DNA of 47,013 bases, from positions 1 through 47,013 of the forward strand of contig CALIOE010000111.1 in the NCBI GenBank assembly GCA_938044775.1, read 5' to 3'. Each line of letters opens with the position of its first letter. Position 1 is the first letter of the stretch. Positions 17,808-26,997 of this stretch are shown here, in pieces. The stretch is from an uncultured Rhizobiaceae group bacterium (GTDB taxonomy: Bacteria > Pseudomonadota > Alphaproteobacteria > Rhizobiales > Rhizobiaceae). The notes beneath the pieces are model-generated. The model made no database searches. It was not told the DNA's origin and worked only from the letters and a program-made list of their open reading frames with translations. The translations under genes were made by a program, and so were the position numbers.

Positions 17808-20744
17808 ATGAAAAAGGGCGATCATCTGTTTCTGGTCGATGGTTCGGCCTACATATTTCGCGCCTATCACGCGTTGCCACCACTGACCCGAAAGTCGGAC
17901 GGTCTGCCCATCGGTGCTGTCTCCGGTTTTTGCAATATGCTGTGGAAACTTCTTCGGGAGGCGCGCGATACGGCAGCCGGCGTTGTGCCCACTCATTTTG
18001 CGGTCATTTTCGACTATTCTTCAACCACTTTTCGCAACGAGATCTATCCTGAATACAAGGCCAATCGAGACGCGCCACCCGAGGATTTGCGTCCACAGTT
18101 CGGAGTGATTCGTCAGGCCACACATGCCTTCAACGTGCCCTGCATTGAGAAAGAGGGGTATGAGGCGGACGATCTCATCGCCACCTATGCACGCGAAGCA
18201 CGGGAGGCCGGAGGCGATGTCACGATCGTGTCGTCCGATAAGGACCTGATGCAACTCGTCGGGCCGCAGGTGATCATGTACGACACCATGAAAGACCGGC
18301 GCGTCGGCACCGGCGAGGTGATCGAAAAATTCGGCGTCGGTCCTGACAAAATGATCGACCTTCAGGCGCTTGCAGGCGACTCCACCGATAACGTTCCTGG
18401 TGTGCCGGGCATTGGCCCCAAAACCGCGGCACAATTGCTCGACGAATACGGCACGCTTGAGGAGCTGCTCGAGCGGGCTGGCGAAATCAAACAAAACAAG
18501 AGACGCGAAAACCTGATTGAATTTGCCGATCAGGCCCGGATATCAAAAAAGCTGGTGACTCTGGACATCAATACGCCGCTCGATACGGCGCTGGATGCGC
18601 TGGCTCTGGAACCGGTCAACGGGCCCAGGCTGATCGCTTTTCTCAAAGGAATTGAACTCAACACACTGACAAGGCGTGTCGCATCTGAAACGGACACAGA
18701 TGCCGCTGACATTGATGCCCAGGATATCCGCGTGGACGGCTATGCCTTACGCGGCCCTGATCTCGATGCATCATCGCAGGCGGCAGATGCGGCCGACGAC
18801 CCACTTGCGGATGCATCATCAACTGGTGACGGCCAGGTTCTCACGCCACAGAACTATGCGCAAAATATTTCCGTTCAGGCAGCGGGTAGCGAGATCGACA
18901 ATACCGGCTACGAGACCGTGCGGGATCTGGAATCGCTGAAGCGCTGGATCGCCGAGGCTTACAACATGGGCTACGTGGCGGTGGACACGGAAACAACTTC
19001 GCTGGATGCCATGCAGGCCGATCTTGTGGGAATATCGCTGGCAACCGCGCCGGGAAGGGCCTGTTACATCCCAATCGCCCACACGTCGGGCGACAGCGAT
19101 GACATGTTCAGCGAGGGCCTGGATCCCGACCAGATCAAACTGGCCGATATGTTCTCACTTCTCAAGCCACTTCTCGAAGCGCCCTCAGTTCTGAAGATCG
19201 CCCAGAACATCAAATATGACTGGCTTTTGCTGTCGCGTTATGATGTTGAGATTGCCCCCTTCGACGACACGATGTTGCTTTCTTATGTGGTGGATGCAGG
19301 GCGCACGAAGCACGGCATGGACACCTTGTCGGAAACCCTGCTCGGGCACACGCCGATACCGTTCAAGGAGGTGGCAGGCAGCGGAAAATCGCTGATAACC
19401 TTTGACAAGGTGCCGGTCGATAAGGCGACGGCCTATGCCGCGGAAGACGCCGATGTGACCCTGCGCCTCTGGCAGGTCTTAAAGCAGAGGGTCGTCGCCG
19501 AGAAGATGACCGTTGTCTACGAACGGCTGGAGCGGCCCCTGGTGGAGGTTATCTGCCGGATGGAAGCGCGGGGCATCTCTGTCAACCGGCAGATTCTATC
19601 CCGTCTGTCCGGAGAGCTCGCCCAGAAAGCCGCGGCGCTGGAAGCTGAGATATATGAGCTGGCAGGTGAGAAGTTTAATGTCGGTTCGCCCAAACAGCTG
19701 GGTGAAATCCTGTTTGGGAAAATGGGAATTGAAGGTGGCAAGAAAACCAAGAGCGGCCAATACGCCACGGGCGCCCAGGTGTTGGAAGACCTCGCGGCGG
19801 CGGGGCACGAATTGCCGCGCAGGATTGTGGACTGGCGTCAGCTGACAAAGCTCAGGTCGACCTATACCGACGCTTTGCCTGAGTTCATCAATCCAACAAC
19901 AAAGCGGGTGCATACCTCCTATTCAATGGCGTCAACCTCAACCGGCCGCCTCTCTTCTTCCGACCCGAACCTGCAGAACATTCCGGTTCGCACTGAAGAG
20001 GGGCGCAAAATAAGGACCGCATTTGTCGCTGAACCCGGCAACAAGCTTGTCAGCGCCGACTACAGCCAGATTGAGTTGCGCGTGCTCGCCCATGTCGCCG
20101 ATATCGGTCAATTGAAACAAGCTTTTGCCGATGGGATCGACATTCACGCGATGACGGCCAGCGAAATGTTCAACGTTCCTGTGGAAGGCATGGACCCGAT
20201 GGTCCGTCGCCAGGCGAAAGCGATCAATTTCGGCATCATCTACGGCATCTCGGCCTTCGGTCTCGCCAACAATCTGGGCATCGAGCGGGGCGAAGCGTCG
20301 GACTACATCAAGATGTATTTCGAACGGTTTCCGGGCATCAAGGACTACATGGACAACACCAAACAATTCGCCCGTGAACATGGCTATGTCGAGACAATCT
20401 TCGGGCGCAAGGCGTGGTATCCGGAGATCAGGTCCTCCAATCACCAGATGCGGGCGTTCAACGAGCGCGCCGCCATCAATGCGCCTATTCAGGGCAGTGC
20501 CGCAGACATCATCCGGCGAGCTATGGTGCAGATGGAGCCGGCGCTGAAGGCCTCGGGCCTGCAGGCCAGGATGCTTTTGCAGGTCCACGATGAACTGATC
20601 TTCGAAGTGCCGGACGCCGAGGTGGACGCAACAATCAAATTGGTCTCAAGCATCATGGAAAACGCTCCGATGCCCGCTTTGAATTTGAGCGTCCCACTTC
20701 AGGTGGATGCCCGAGCCGCCGACAATTGGGATGAAGCGCACTAG
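17808..20744 (+). CDS. polA: DNA polymerase I
   Basis: PolA fills gaps and removes RNA primers in replication and repair. All three activities appear intact. An N-terminal 5' nuclease (residues 1 to about 290, with DDLIATYAREA and SSDKDLMQLV) is followed by a low-complexity Ala/Asp/Ser linker, then a 3'-5' proofreading domain with Asp393 and Glu395 in VDTETTSLDA, and a polymerase domain with motif A DYSQIELR (Asp751), motif B RRQAKAINFGIIYG and motif C QVHDEL (Asp928). 978 residues, slightly long because of the linker, where GATGCATCATC is repeated 45 bp apart. The ATG at 17808 (MKKGDHLFLVDGS) fits rhizobial PolA; a GTG three codons upstream is possible. Confidence 0.97.
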   Translation: MKKGDHLFLVDGSAYIFRAYHALPPLTRKSDGLPIGAVSGFCNMLWKLLREARDTAAGVVPTHFAVIFDYSSTTFRNEIYPEYKANRDAPPEDLRPQFGVIRQATHAFNVPCIEKEGYEADDLIATYAREAREAGGDVTIVSSDKDLMQLVGPQVIMYDTMKDRRVGTGEVIEKFGVGPDKMIDLQALAGDSTDNVPGVPGIGPKTAAQLLDEYGTLEELLERAGEIKQNKRRENLIEFADQARISKKLVTLDINTPLDTALDALALEPVNGPRLIAFLKGIELNTLTRRVASETDTDAADIDAQDIRVDGYALRGPDLDASSQAADAADDPLADASSTGDGQVLTPQNYAQNISVQAAGSEIDNTGYETVRDLESLKRWIAEAYNMGYVAVDTETTSLDAMQADLVGISLATAPGRACYIPIAHTSGDSDDMFSEGLDPDQIKLADMFSLLKPLLEAPSVLKIAQNIKYDWLLLSRYDVEIAPFDDTMLLSYVVDAGRTKHGMDTLSETLLGHTPIPFKEVAGSGKSLITFDKVPVDKATAYAAEDADVTLRLWQVLKQRVVAEKMTVVYERLERPLVEVICRMEARGISVNRQILSRLSGELAQKAAALEAEIYELAGEKFNVGSPKQLGEILFGKMGIEGGKKTKSGQYATGAQVLEDLAAAGHELPRRIVDWRQLTKLRSTYTDALPEFINPTTKRVHTSYSMASTSTGRLSSSDPNLQNIPVRTEEGRKIRTAFVAEPGNKLVSADYSQIELRVLAHVADIGQLKQAFADGIDIHAMTASEMFNVPVEGMDPMVRRQAKAINFGIIYGISAFGLANNLGIERGEASDYIKMYFERFPGIKDYMDNTKQFAREHGYVETIFGRKAWYPEIRSSNHQMRAFNERAAINAPIQGSAADIIRRAMVQMEPALKASGLQARMLLQVHDELIFEVPDAEVDATIKLVSSIMENAPMPALNLSVPLQVDARAADNWDEAH

Positions 20745-20762
20745 ACGGTCGAGGTTGGCGTC

Positions 20763-21956
20763 ATGGTTCCCAGACTCCTGATTGATGCGTCGTGGCGTGA
20801 TCTGATTTCGTATTTCTCGTCTTCTCTCTTCAACAATCGACAGTTGCGCGCAGACCTTCTGGCCGCTCTGGCGAGCCGCACGGACAGCATGGCGGTGCCG
20901 GGATTGTCTGTCCGAACTCTTTTTGATGCCTTGTTGAGTGTGTGCGCATTTGATGAGGGTGACGAAGTTCTGATGAGCGCGGTAACCATTGAAAACATGG
21001 CGGAAATCGTTCGCCATCATGGTCTTGTTCCCGTTCCTGTTGATCTCGACATGGGCAGTCTGGCGCCCCACGTGGCAGCAATTGAAAAAGCGGCGTCGCC
21101 GAGAACGTGCATGTTGGTGGTCGCCCCGCTCTATGGTGGCAAGCTTGACCTGGCCGACATAGCTAAATTTTGCCGATCAAAAGGCGTGCCGCTGGTGGAG
21201 GATATGGCGCAGGCATTTGATGGTGCTTACTATGGCTCCAATCATGCCGATTTCAGCATGTTGAGCTTTGGACCGATAAAGCGGCGAACGGCGTTGACGG
21301 GAGGCACATTGCTGTGCCGCAACGCTGTATTGGCTGCCGGGATAGAGGCCCGACTGACAGAATATCCGGTTTTGCCGATCAACTGGTACCGCAGACGGAT
21401 ATTCAAGCTGGCTGCATTGAAAGCCATCTCTCATCAGTCAATTTACGGCATGCTTCTCGGCGCTATCCGGGTGCTGGGTAAAAACCCGGACGAAGTTATC
21501 GGGCGCGCCGCCCGGGGTTTTCAGGGAGACGTGATCAAGGCCATACGCAAGCAGCCACCAAATGCAGTCTATGCAGCAATTTTACGTCAGATTATCCGCA
21601 ACAGCGAGGCTCAGGATGAAGTCGACCGCGCTGAACTGCTCAGCCAGGCGCTGCCCGATACGGTGCAGTGTCCAGGTCAACTGACCCAGGGAACGGGAAC
21701 GTGGATCTACCCGATCATTGTAACAGGTCGGGAGAATTTGATGCTCAGGCTGCGAACAGCCGGAATTGATGCAACCAGTGGAACAACCAGTATGCGTGCG
21801 TTAGACGCGGCGGGGAACGGCAGTAACAGCTCTGCCCAGACGTTGATGGCCAGCGTTGTTTATCTGCCGATACATTCCGGTGTTTCAAAATCACAAATTC
21901 AGCGCATGGCCCGGATCGTCACACAGCATGTTTCAAGGGAGCAATTGCAGCACTGA
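20763..21956 (+). CDS. DegT/DnrJ/EryC1/StrS-like PLP-dependent aminotransferase
   Basis: A fold-type I PLP protein of 397 residues with the layout of DegT/StrS aminotransferases, which usually act on keto-sugars. Visible landmarks are VLMSAVTIENMAEIV, the aspartate-like region VPLVEDMAQAFDGAYYG, and SFGPIKRRTALTGG, where Lys173 is placed to bind PLP. A helical insert of about 100 residues (200-300) follows. The ending YLPIHSGVSKSQIQRMARIV matches the family C-terminus. It starts 18 bases after polA with a GAGG site, so it is probably cotranscribed. There are no nucleotide-sugar genes nearby and the substrate is unknown. It could be a divergent, non-sugar member. Confidence 0.75.
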   Translation: MVPRLLIDASWRDLISYFSSSLFNNRQLRADLLAALASRTDSMAVPGLSVRTLFDALLSVCAFDEGDEVLMSAVTIENMAEIVRHHGLVPVPVDLDMGSLAPHVAAIEKAASPRTCMLVVAPLYGGKLDLADIAKFCRSKGVPLVEDMAQAFDGAYYGSNHADFSMLSFGPIKRRTALTGGTLLCRNAVLAAGIEARLTEYPVLPINWYRRRIFKLAALKAISHQSIYGMLLGAIRVLGKNPDEVIGRAARGFQGDVIKAIRKQPPNAVYAAILRQIIRNSEAQDEVDRAELLSQALPDTVQCPGQLTQGTGTWIYPIIVTGRENLMLRLRTAGIDATSGTTSMRALDAAGNGSNSSAQTLMASVVYLPIHSGVSKSQIQRMARIVTQHVSREQLQH

Positions 21957-22041
21957 CCATTGTCGGTAAATGCGGCGCAGCCGGCCGTTGTTGTTGGTCC
22001 CTTTCGAGATCACCAATCCACCGATATGTGGGTGATTATGT

Positions 22042-22066
22042 CTGCTGAGCCTCTAGCTCAGATCAG
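22042..22066. terminator. Hairpin at the end of pdeM
   Basis: CTG-CTGAGC, loop CTCTA, GCTCAG-AT-CAG gives nine pairs with a two-base bulge and covers the pdeM stop codon. It sits between the convergent aminotransferase and pdeM genes. No T-run follows, so termination is plausible but not certain. Confidence 0.35.
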
Positions 22067-22910
22067 CAGAGGAAATCCTGTAGACCTGGTTGTCGCCGCG
22101 CATTAATGCGTGGAACCGGCGCTCCTCAAACAGGCCGTCGAAGGCCCTGTGAAACACACTTAACCCACCCGTATAGGCGCCGAAACTGGGCAGGATCATG
22201 CGGCTGCGGCTGGCTGCAAAACATGAGCGGCGAACATGACGACCGCGCCGCACCAACCGGGCTTTGGGGTGCAGATGCCCGGCTATTTCTCCAGCGGCAG
22301 GACCGGCTTTTGGTTCATGTCTCAGAACCAGGTTTCCGTGCCGTAGTTCATGCATCACCTCACCCCCCAGGTCGACCGGTGGATCGGGGTCGTGATTGCC
22401 CTTTATCCAGGTCCATTCCCGCCCCTTCATCAATGCGATCAGCATCGCTCTGGCATCCGGGGTCAGGCGTGCGGACGCAGCTGAATCGTGGAATGAATCA
22501 CCCAGCGCAATCACCTTGCGCGGTTGCCATTTGTCGATTGATCCGGCCAACCGACGCAAAGTGGTGATCGTGTCATAGGGTGGGATGAGCTGGCCGCGTC
22601 GGGCGAAGGACGATCCTTTCTCCAAGTGCAGGTCAGCCACAAGAAGCGCTTCTTCTGCCGGCCAGTAGGCGACGCCCTGACAATCTGTAACAAGTTCAAC
22701 ATTGTTGACTGCGTGAATGCAGGTACCGGCATACGCTGCAGCCGTGAACAGGTCCGGCGTCGGAAATTGTTTGGCGCTCAGGGCCATCAGGGCATCATCG
22801 TCCAGCTTATCGGGTGGTGATGCATCCTGTTTACGCTTGGACGACTTTCCACCCTCCTGCTTGCGCCTGTGAGAACGGGGCCAGCGGACAGAAAGAGGCG
22901 AATCACTCAT
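22053..22910 (-). CDS. pdeM: PdeM, ligase-associated DNA-damage-response metallophosphoesterase
   Basis: Calcineurin-like phosphoesterase of the group found with an ATP-dependent DNA ligase, an Lhr-type helicase and an MBL-fold exonuclease in a DNA repair set. Motifs in order: VADLHLEKG with Asp93 and His95, GDSFHD (137-142), GNHD (171-174) and GHLHPK. All the expected metal-binding positions are present. The protein has 285 residues; about 65 at the N-terminus precede the family-like part and include a basic stretch (RSHRRKQEGGKSSKRKQ). It starts 21 bases after the helicase stop and so is cotranscribed with it. A later start (for example Met42) cannot be excluded. Confidence 0.9.
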   Translation of the reverse strand: MSDSPLSVRWPRSHRRKQEGGKSSKRKQDASPPDKLDDDALMALSAKQFPTPDLFTAAAYAGTCIHAVNNVELVTDCQGVAYWPAEEALLVADLHLEKGSSFARRGQLIPPYDTITTLRRLAGSIDKWQPRKVIALGDSFHDSAASARLTPDARAMLIALMKGREWTWIKGNHDPDPPVDLGGEVMHELRHGNLVLRHEPKAGPAAGEIAGHLHPKARLVRRGRHVRRSCFAASRSRMILPSFGAYTGGLSVFHRAFDGLFEERRFHALMRGDNQVYRISSADLS

Positions 22911-22931
22911 GGGAAAACCTACACCAATTCG

Positions 22932-25499
22932 TCACAACATCATTGCCTCTTCGATGAGATTTTCTGCGGCTTCTGCCAACAGGGTTTCATTGGCCTCACC
23001 AACGACCACCTCCTTGCCGATTTCCAGCATGATGGGCACGGCCAGAGGTGATACCTGATCGAGGTCTTTGTGCACGATGGAACCTTTAATGCGGCGCAGC
23101 ATGTCACCAACCCGGTGAATGTCCAGGAGGCCGGTCGCTGCATCCTCGTGAGTGGCCTGCATCAGAATGTGATCTGGTTCATGTTCCCGCAGGACATCAT
23201 AGATCAGGTCGGAAGAAACGGTGACCTGTCGCCCGGTCTTCTCTTTGCCGGGATGGTTCTTCTCGATCAGCCCGGCAATTAACGCACACTGGCGAAAGGT
23301 GCGTTTGAGCATGAAGGAGTCCTGCATCCAGGTTTCAAGGTCGTCACCCAACATGTCTTCTTCAAACAGGGCATCGATGGAGAGCATGCCGTCGCCAATC
23401 ATTGCACCCATATCATCAAGGCCCCAGACACAAAGTGAATAGTCTGTTGCCACAAACCCTGTCGGTCGTGCCCGCGCCCGCTCCAGTCGCTTGGTCAACA
23501 GCATGCCCAGGGTCTGGTGCGCGATGCGTCCCTCGAATGAATAGACCACCAGGTAGAACTTCTCGCCCCGGGGAAAAGTTTCAACCAGCATCTGATCGAT
23601 GCGTGGCATGATCGACTTCTGCGCCTGTATCTGAAGCCATTCAGAAACCTGAACCGGTAGATTTTTCCAGCTCTCTGGTTTTGAGAGCATTTGCCGTATG
23701 TGCTCTGCAAGATAGGTGGTGAGGGGGAACTTTGACCCGGCATACATCGGCACCATCGGGTCCTTCGAAACTGCAGGCGTAACGATTGCCTCGTTTTCTC
23801 GAATGCCTTCGAACCGCACCACCTGTCCGGCAAACATAAATGTGTCGCCATAGACCATCTGCTCGAGGAAATACTCCTCCAGTTTTCCCAGTGATCGCCC
23901 TCCCCGGGTCGCTGCTATCCCCTTGCCATCTCGCTTGACAAATTTCAGCAGGCGCACAGTGAGCGAGGGCGCTTCGTATATGGTTCCAGCATTGAGCCGG
24001 TATTGCTGCGCGAAGCGCGGATTGGTCAGCCGCCAGGTTCCGTCTTCGGTGCGTTTGATTTTCGCATAGCGCTCATAGTTCGCCAACGCATAGCCGCCGG
24101 TCGCCACAAAATTGAGGGCCCGCTCAAATGTATCCCAGTCCAGTTCCGCGTAGGGAGCCGCTGAAATTACCTCGTTGTAGAGATCGTCTTCACTGAAAGG
24201 TCCGGCTACTGCCATGCCGAGGATGTGCTGGCACAGCACATCCAGCGCACCAGATCGCAGCGGCGGAGTATCCTGGTGACCGAGATAGTTTGCGTCCAGC
24301 GCAGCCTGGCATTCGAGCACTTCAAACCGGTTTGCCGGTATCAGAACGGCGCGCGAAGGCTCGTCCATGCGGTGATTGGAACGGCCAATCCGCTGGGCGA
24401 GGCGACTGGCTCCCTTCGGAGCGCCAACGTGAAGCACGAGATCGACGTCTCCCCAGTCAATTCCCAGATCGAGGGTCGAGGTAGCCACAACCGCGCGCAG
24501 AGCGTTGTCGGCCATAGCAGCTTCAACCCGCCGCCGCTGACCCACATCGAGCGAGCCATGGTGCAAGGCAATGGGAAGAGAGTCTTCGTTGATGCGCCAC
24601 AGATTCTGAAACAGAAACTCGGCCTGGCTGCGTGTGTTGACGAACAGGATCGACGTACGGTGCTGCTTGATTATCTCGTAGACTTCACCAACGGCATGGC
24701 GTGCAGAATGGCCTGACCACGGCAACCGCTCCTTTGTGTCCAGTATGGTGATTTCAGGCTTCGCTCCACCGTCGATGCAGATCAGCCCCGCCGCGTAAGA
24801 CGCGTCGGCGACGCCGGAGCCGTTTTGTCCCACCAGCCACCGGCACAGGTCCCGAGGTTCAGAAACCGTGGCCGAGAGGCCGATGGTCTGCAGTTCCGAG
24901 CGAAGGGCTCTCAACCGGGCAAGACCAAGCGATAGCAGGTGCCCGCGCTTCGATGTGACCAGGGAATGCAATTCGTCAAACACCACATAGCGCAGATCAC
25001 TGAAGAACCTGCCCGCGTCTTTGTTTGCAATCAGCAATGCCAGCTGTTCGGGCGTGGTCAGCAGAATATCTGGCGGATTGAGCTTTTGCCGCTGGCGCCG
25101 GTGCGATGGTGTGTCTCCGGTCCGGGTTTCGACCTTTATCGGCAAATTCATCTCATCAATTGGTGTCTCAAGGTTGCGCTTGATGTCTACCGCCAGGGCC
25201 TTGAGTGGCGAGATGTAAAGAGTGTGGATTCCTCGATGGGCTTCGCCGGGTTTGCGCTTTGGGCGTTCCGCGAGATCAGTGAGCGCCGGCAGAAAGCCGG
25301 CAAGCGTCTTGCCCGCACCCGTCGGCGCAATCAGCAACGTGGATCCGCCACCTTGTGCCCGGGCAAGCAGTTCGACCTGATGTGTGCGGGGACGCCAGCC
25401 CCTTCCTTCAAACCAGTCTACAAACGGCTTCGGCAGGCGGACCGAGGGTATATCAGCCTGTTCAATGTTCACCGCTGCCGCCGTTCTTTCCATCGCCAT
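22932..25499 (-). CDS. lhr: Lhr-type DEXH helicase, ligase-associated
   Basis: An ATP-dependent superfamily 2 DNA helicase of 855 residues, the length of the ligase-associated Lhr form (long Lhr is about 1,500). Walker A APTGAGKT is at 58-65, motif Ia SPLKALAVD follows, and the DEXH box is DELH (175-178); LSATV, VATSTLDLGIDWG and QRIGRSNHR (motif VI arginines) complete the core. The C-terminal half holds the winged-helix and Lhr-specific domains. It forms an operon with pdeM and diverges from the RNase T2 operon across only 50 bases. The ligase and MBL exonuclease usually associated with it are not in this window. Confidence 0.93.
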   Translation of the reverse strand: MAMERTAAAVNIEQADIPSVRLPKPFVDWFEGRGWRPRTHQVELLARAQGGGSTLLIAPTGAGKTLAGFLPALTDLAERPKRKPGEAHRGIHTLYISPLKALAVDIKRNLETPIDEMNLPIKVETRTGDTPSHRRQRQKLNPPDILLTTPEQLALLIANKDAGRFFSDLRYVVFDELHSLVTSKRGHLLSLGLARLRALRSELQTIGLSATVSEPRDLCRWLVGQNGSGVADASYAAGLICIDGGAKPEITILDTKERLPWSGHSARHAVGEVYEIIKQHRTSILFVNTRSQAEFLFQNLWRINEDSLPIALHHGSLDVGQRRRVEAAMADNALRAVVATSTLDLGIDWGDVDLVLHVGAPKGASRLAQRIGRSNHRMDEPSRAVLIPANRFEVLECQAALDANYLGHQDTPPLRSGALDVLCQHILGMAVAGPFSEDDLYNEVISAAPYAELDWDTFERALNFVATGGYALANYERYAKIKRTEDGTWRLTNPRFAQQYRLNAGTIYEAPSLTVRLLKFVKRDGKGIAATRGGRSLGKLEEYFLEQMVYGDTFMFAGQVVRFEGIRENEAIVTPAVSKDPMVPMYAGSKFPLTTYLAEHIRQMLSKPESWKNLPVQVSEWLQIQAQKSIMPRIDQMLVETFPRGEKFYLVVYSFEGRIAHQTLGMLLTKRLERARARPTGFVATDYSLCVWGLDDMGAMIGDGMLSIDALFEEDMLGDDLETWMQDSFMLKRTFRQCALIAGLIEKNHPGKEKTGRQVTVSSDLIYDVLREHEPDHILMQATHEDAATGLLDIHRVGDMLRRIKGSIVHKDLDQVSPLAVPIMLEIGKEVVVGEANETLLAEAAENLIEEAMML

Positions 25500-25508
25500 T
25501 CCGGTACC

Positions 25509-25522
25509 GTAAGATAGCTTAC
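25509..25522. promoter_or_regulatory. GTAAG-ATAG-CTTAC inverted repeat in a 50-bp divergent gap
   Basis: A perfect five-base inverted repeat with a four-base centre sits in the middle of the 50 bases between lhr and the RNase T2 gene. Both promoters must be in or near this gap, so a regulator bound here could act on both operons. Small size makes chance occurrence possible. Confidence 0.3.
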
Positions 25523-25549
25523 AGTTTGCGTCGACAAGGTTTCACTCAT

Positions 25550-26287
25550 TTGGGACAACGGAAGATCGTCGCTATCGTGATCAGTGCAGTCTTGCTTGCC
25601 GCATGCCAGGAAAAAGCAAGGGGCCAAAAGCACGATGGTGCCATGGTGCTGGCATTTTCATGGCAACCGGCATTTTGCGAACGGGCGGCGCGCAAACCCG
25701 AATGCCGAAGTCAGGAACCCGGGCGCTACGATGCCAACCATTTCACACTGCACGGTTTGTGGCCTCAGCCCGGAAACAACATTTATTGCGGGGTTTCCGA
25801 CCAGGATGTCAGAACCGACAAGTCCGGTCGCTGGGACAGACTTGCAGAGCTTTCTCTTACACCGGCGCTGCTTGTCAGCTTAAATCGCGTCATGCCGGGC
25901 GTCATGTCGCAACTGCACAGGCATGAATGGATCAAACACGGAACCTGCTATGCAGCCACACCCGAGGTTTACTATGCCGATTCGCTTGCGCTCATGGACA
26001 CAATCAACAAATCTCCCGTCAGACAATTGTTTGCTGCCAATATTGGAATGCGGCTCGATGGCGATGCCATCCGTGAGGCGTTTGATGAGGCATTCGGCAG
26101 GGGGGCAGGCGCGCGCCTTCGCATTTCCTGCAAGCGTGATGGGAATCGCGAACTGATCACAGAACTGACTTTGGGTATTCGAGGCCGGATTTCCACACCA
26201 CTGGATCTGAATCATCTGATCGAACAATCGGCGGTGACAAAACCCGGGTGTCCAGGTGGCATTGTTGATCGCGTTGGCCTGCAATGA
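25550..26287 (+). CDS. Ribonuclease T2 family protein, probable lipoprotein
   Basis: RNase T2 enzymes cleave single-stranded RNA through 2',3'-cyclic phosphates, outside the cytoplasm. Both active-site segments are present: CAS1 HFTLHGLWPQ with His68, and CAS2 HEWIKHGTC with His125, Glu126 and His130. The N-terminus is a lipoprotein signal: a basic start, a hydrophobic stretch, then the lipobox LLAAC with Cys19. There is no ATG; TTG at 25550 with AAGG ten bases upstream is the best start, and TTG at 25526 would add eight residues to the signal. 245 residues. The stop overlaps the next start (ATGA), which ties this enzyme to the membrane-protein operon downstream. Confidence 0.85.
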   Translation: MGQRKIVAIVISAVLLAACQEKARGQKHDGAMVLAFSWQPAFCERAARKPECRSQEPGRYDANHFTLHGLWPQPGNNIYCGVSDQDVRTDKSGRWDRLAELSLTPALLVSLNRVMPGVMSQLHRHEWIKHGTCYAATPEVYYADSLALMDTINKSPVRQLFAANIGMRLDGDAIREAFDEAFGRGAGARLRISCKRDGNRELITELTLGIRGRISTPLDLNHLIEQSAVTKPGCPGGIVDRVGLQ

Positions 26288-26997
26288 AAGCCTTGCTCCC
26301 GGTTTTGATGGCACTTTGTCTTGGTTTGCCGGCCGGTTTCGCTGCTGCTGAAGAGAAGCCCCAGCTCCGTTTCATCGAAAAACCGACAACCGCACAAAGT
26401 ACCGAATTTGCCACCCATGCGAACAAGCATTGGCAGCGCACGGAAGCGATTTATCTGCCGCAGGACGCCGCCCTTGACTTCAAGGCAGAGACAAAGGTTA
26501 GCGACTATCGCATGGCCCGCGGAACCATGCGCCAGTTGGCCATCGCTGTTCTTGTGCTGTTTGGAATCGCGCTGGTTCTTTTTGCGGTCAAAAACCGCAT
26601 GGGAGGAGGGCTCTTTTCGCGACGCCCGAAAGACCACTCCCTCAACCACCTCCAGGAAGGTCCTGCTGGGAAGGGCCTGTTTGATGAAACTGACGAATCA
26701 TATCTCTCATCAGCACAGTTGCTGGCGCTTGATGATCCACGCGCTGGATTACGTGCGCTTTTGCTGCAAAGCCTTCGCCGTGCAGCAGATCAGAACAATA
26801 TTGCGCTGCGCCGCAGTTTGACGGCTCGAGATGTTCTGGCTCTGGTCCCCGGATCATGGCCATCGCGTGGACAATTGGTGCAATTGGTTGGGACGGCTGA
26901 GGTGGTCCTGTTTGGCGGCAACGATATTTCTCGGGATCAATTCGCGACTGCGGTGCGGAATGCAGAGCCATTGCTTGGCGAGGGCGCTGTATCATGA
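26284..26997 (+). CDS. DUF4129-like membrane protein, MoxR-operon type
   Basis: 237 residues: a cleavable signal peptide (about 1-22, ending AAAE), a periplasmic segment of about 55 residues, one TM helix at about 80-101 (RQLAIAVLVLFGIALVLFAV), and a cytoplasmic domain with QLLALDDPRAGLRALLLQSLRRAADQ and RSLTARDVL. That domain, with conserved R-x-L-L and ALLL helices, resembles the DUF4129 segment found next to MoxR/DUF58 genes. No enzymatic motif is seen. Its function is unknown; from topology it could pass a periplasmic signal to the AAA+ protein. It overlaps the genes on both sides by ATGA. Confidence 0.6.
   Translation: MKALLPVLMALCLGLPAGFAAAEEKPQLRFIEKPTTAQSTEFATHANKHWQRTEAIYLPQDAALDFKAETKVSDYRMARGTMRQLAIAVLVLFGIALVLFAVKNRMGGGLFSRRPKDHSLNHLQEGPAGKGLFDETDESYLSSAQLLALDDPRAGLRALLLQSLRRAADQNNIALRRSLTARDVLALVPGSWPSRGQLVQLVGTAEVVLFGGNDISRDQFATAVRNAEPLLGEGAVS

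Noticed and set aside
18765-18820. GATGCATCATC repeated 45 bp apart as a regulatory or mobile-element repeat
   Set aside because: It lies inside polA in frame (15 codons apart) and encodes DASS twice in a low-complexity linker, so it is best seen as coding repeat expansion.
25355-25549. A 65-codon N-terminal extension of the RNase T2 reading frame
   Set aside because: It overlaps the 5' end of lhr on the other strand, is not family-like, and would bury the lipoprotein signal; the gene most likely starts at a TTG near 25550.
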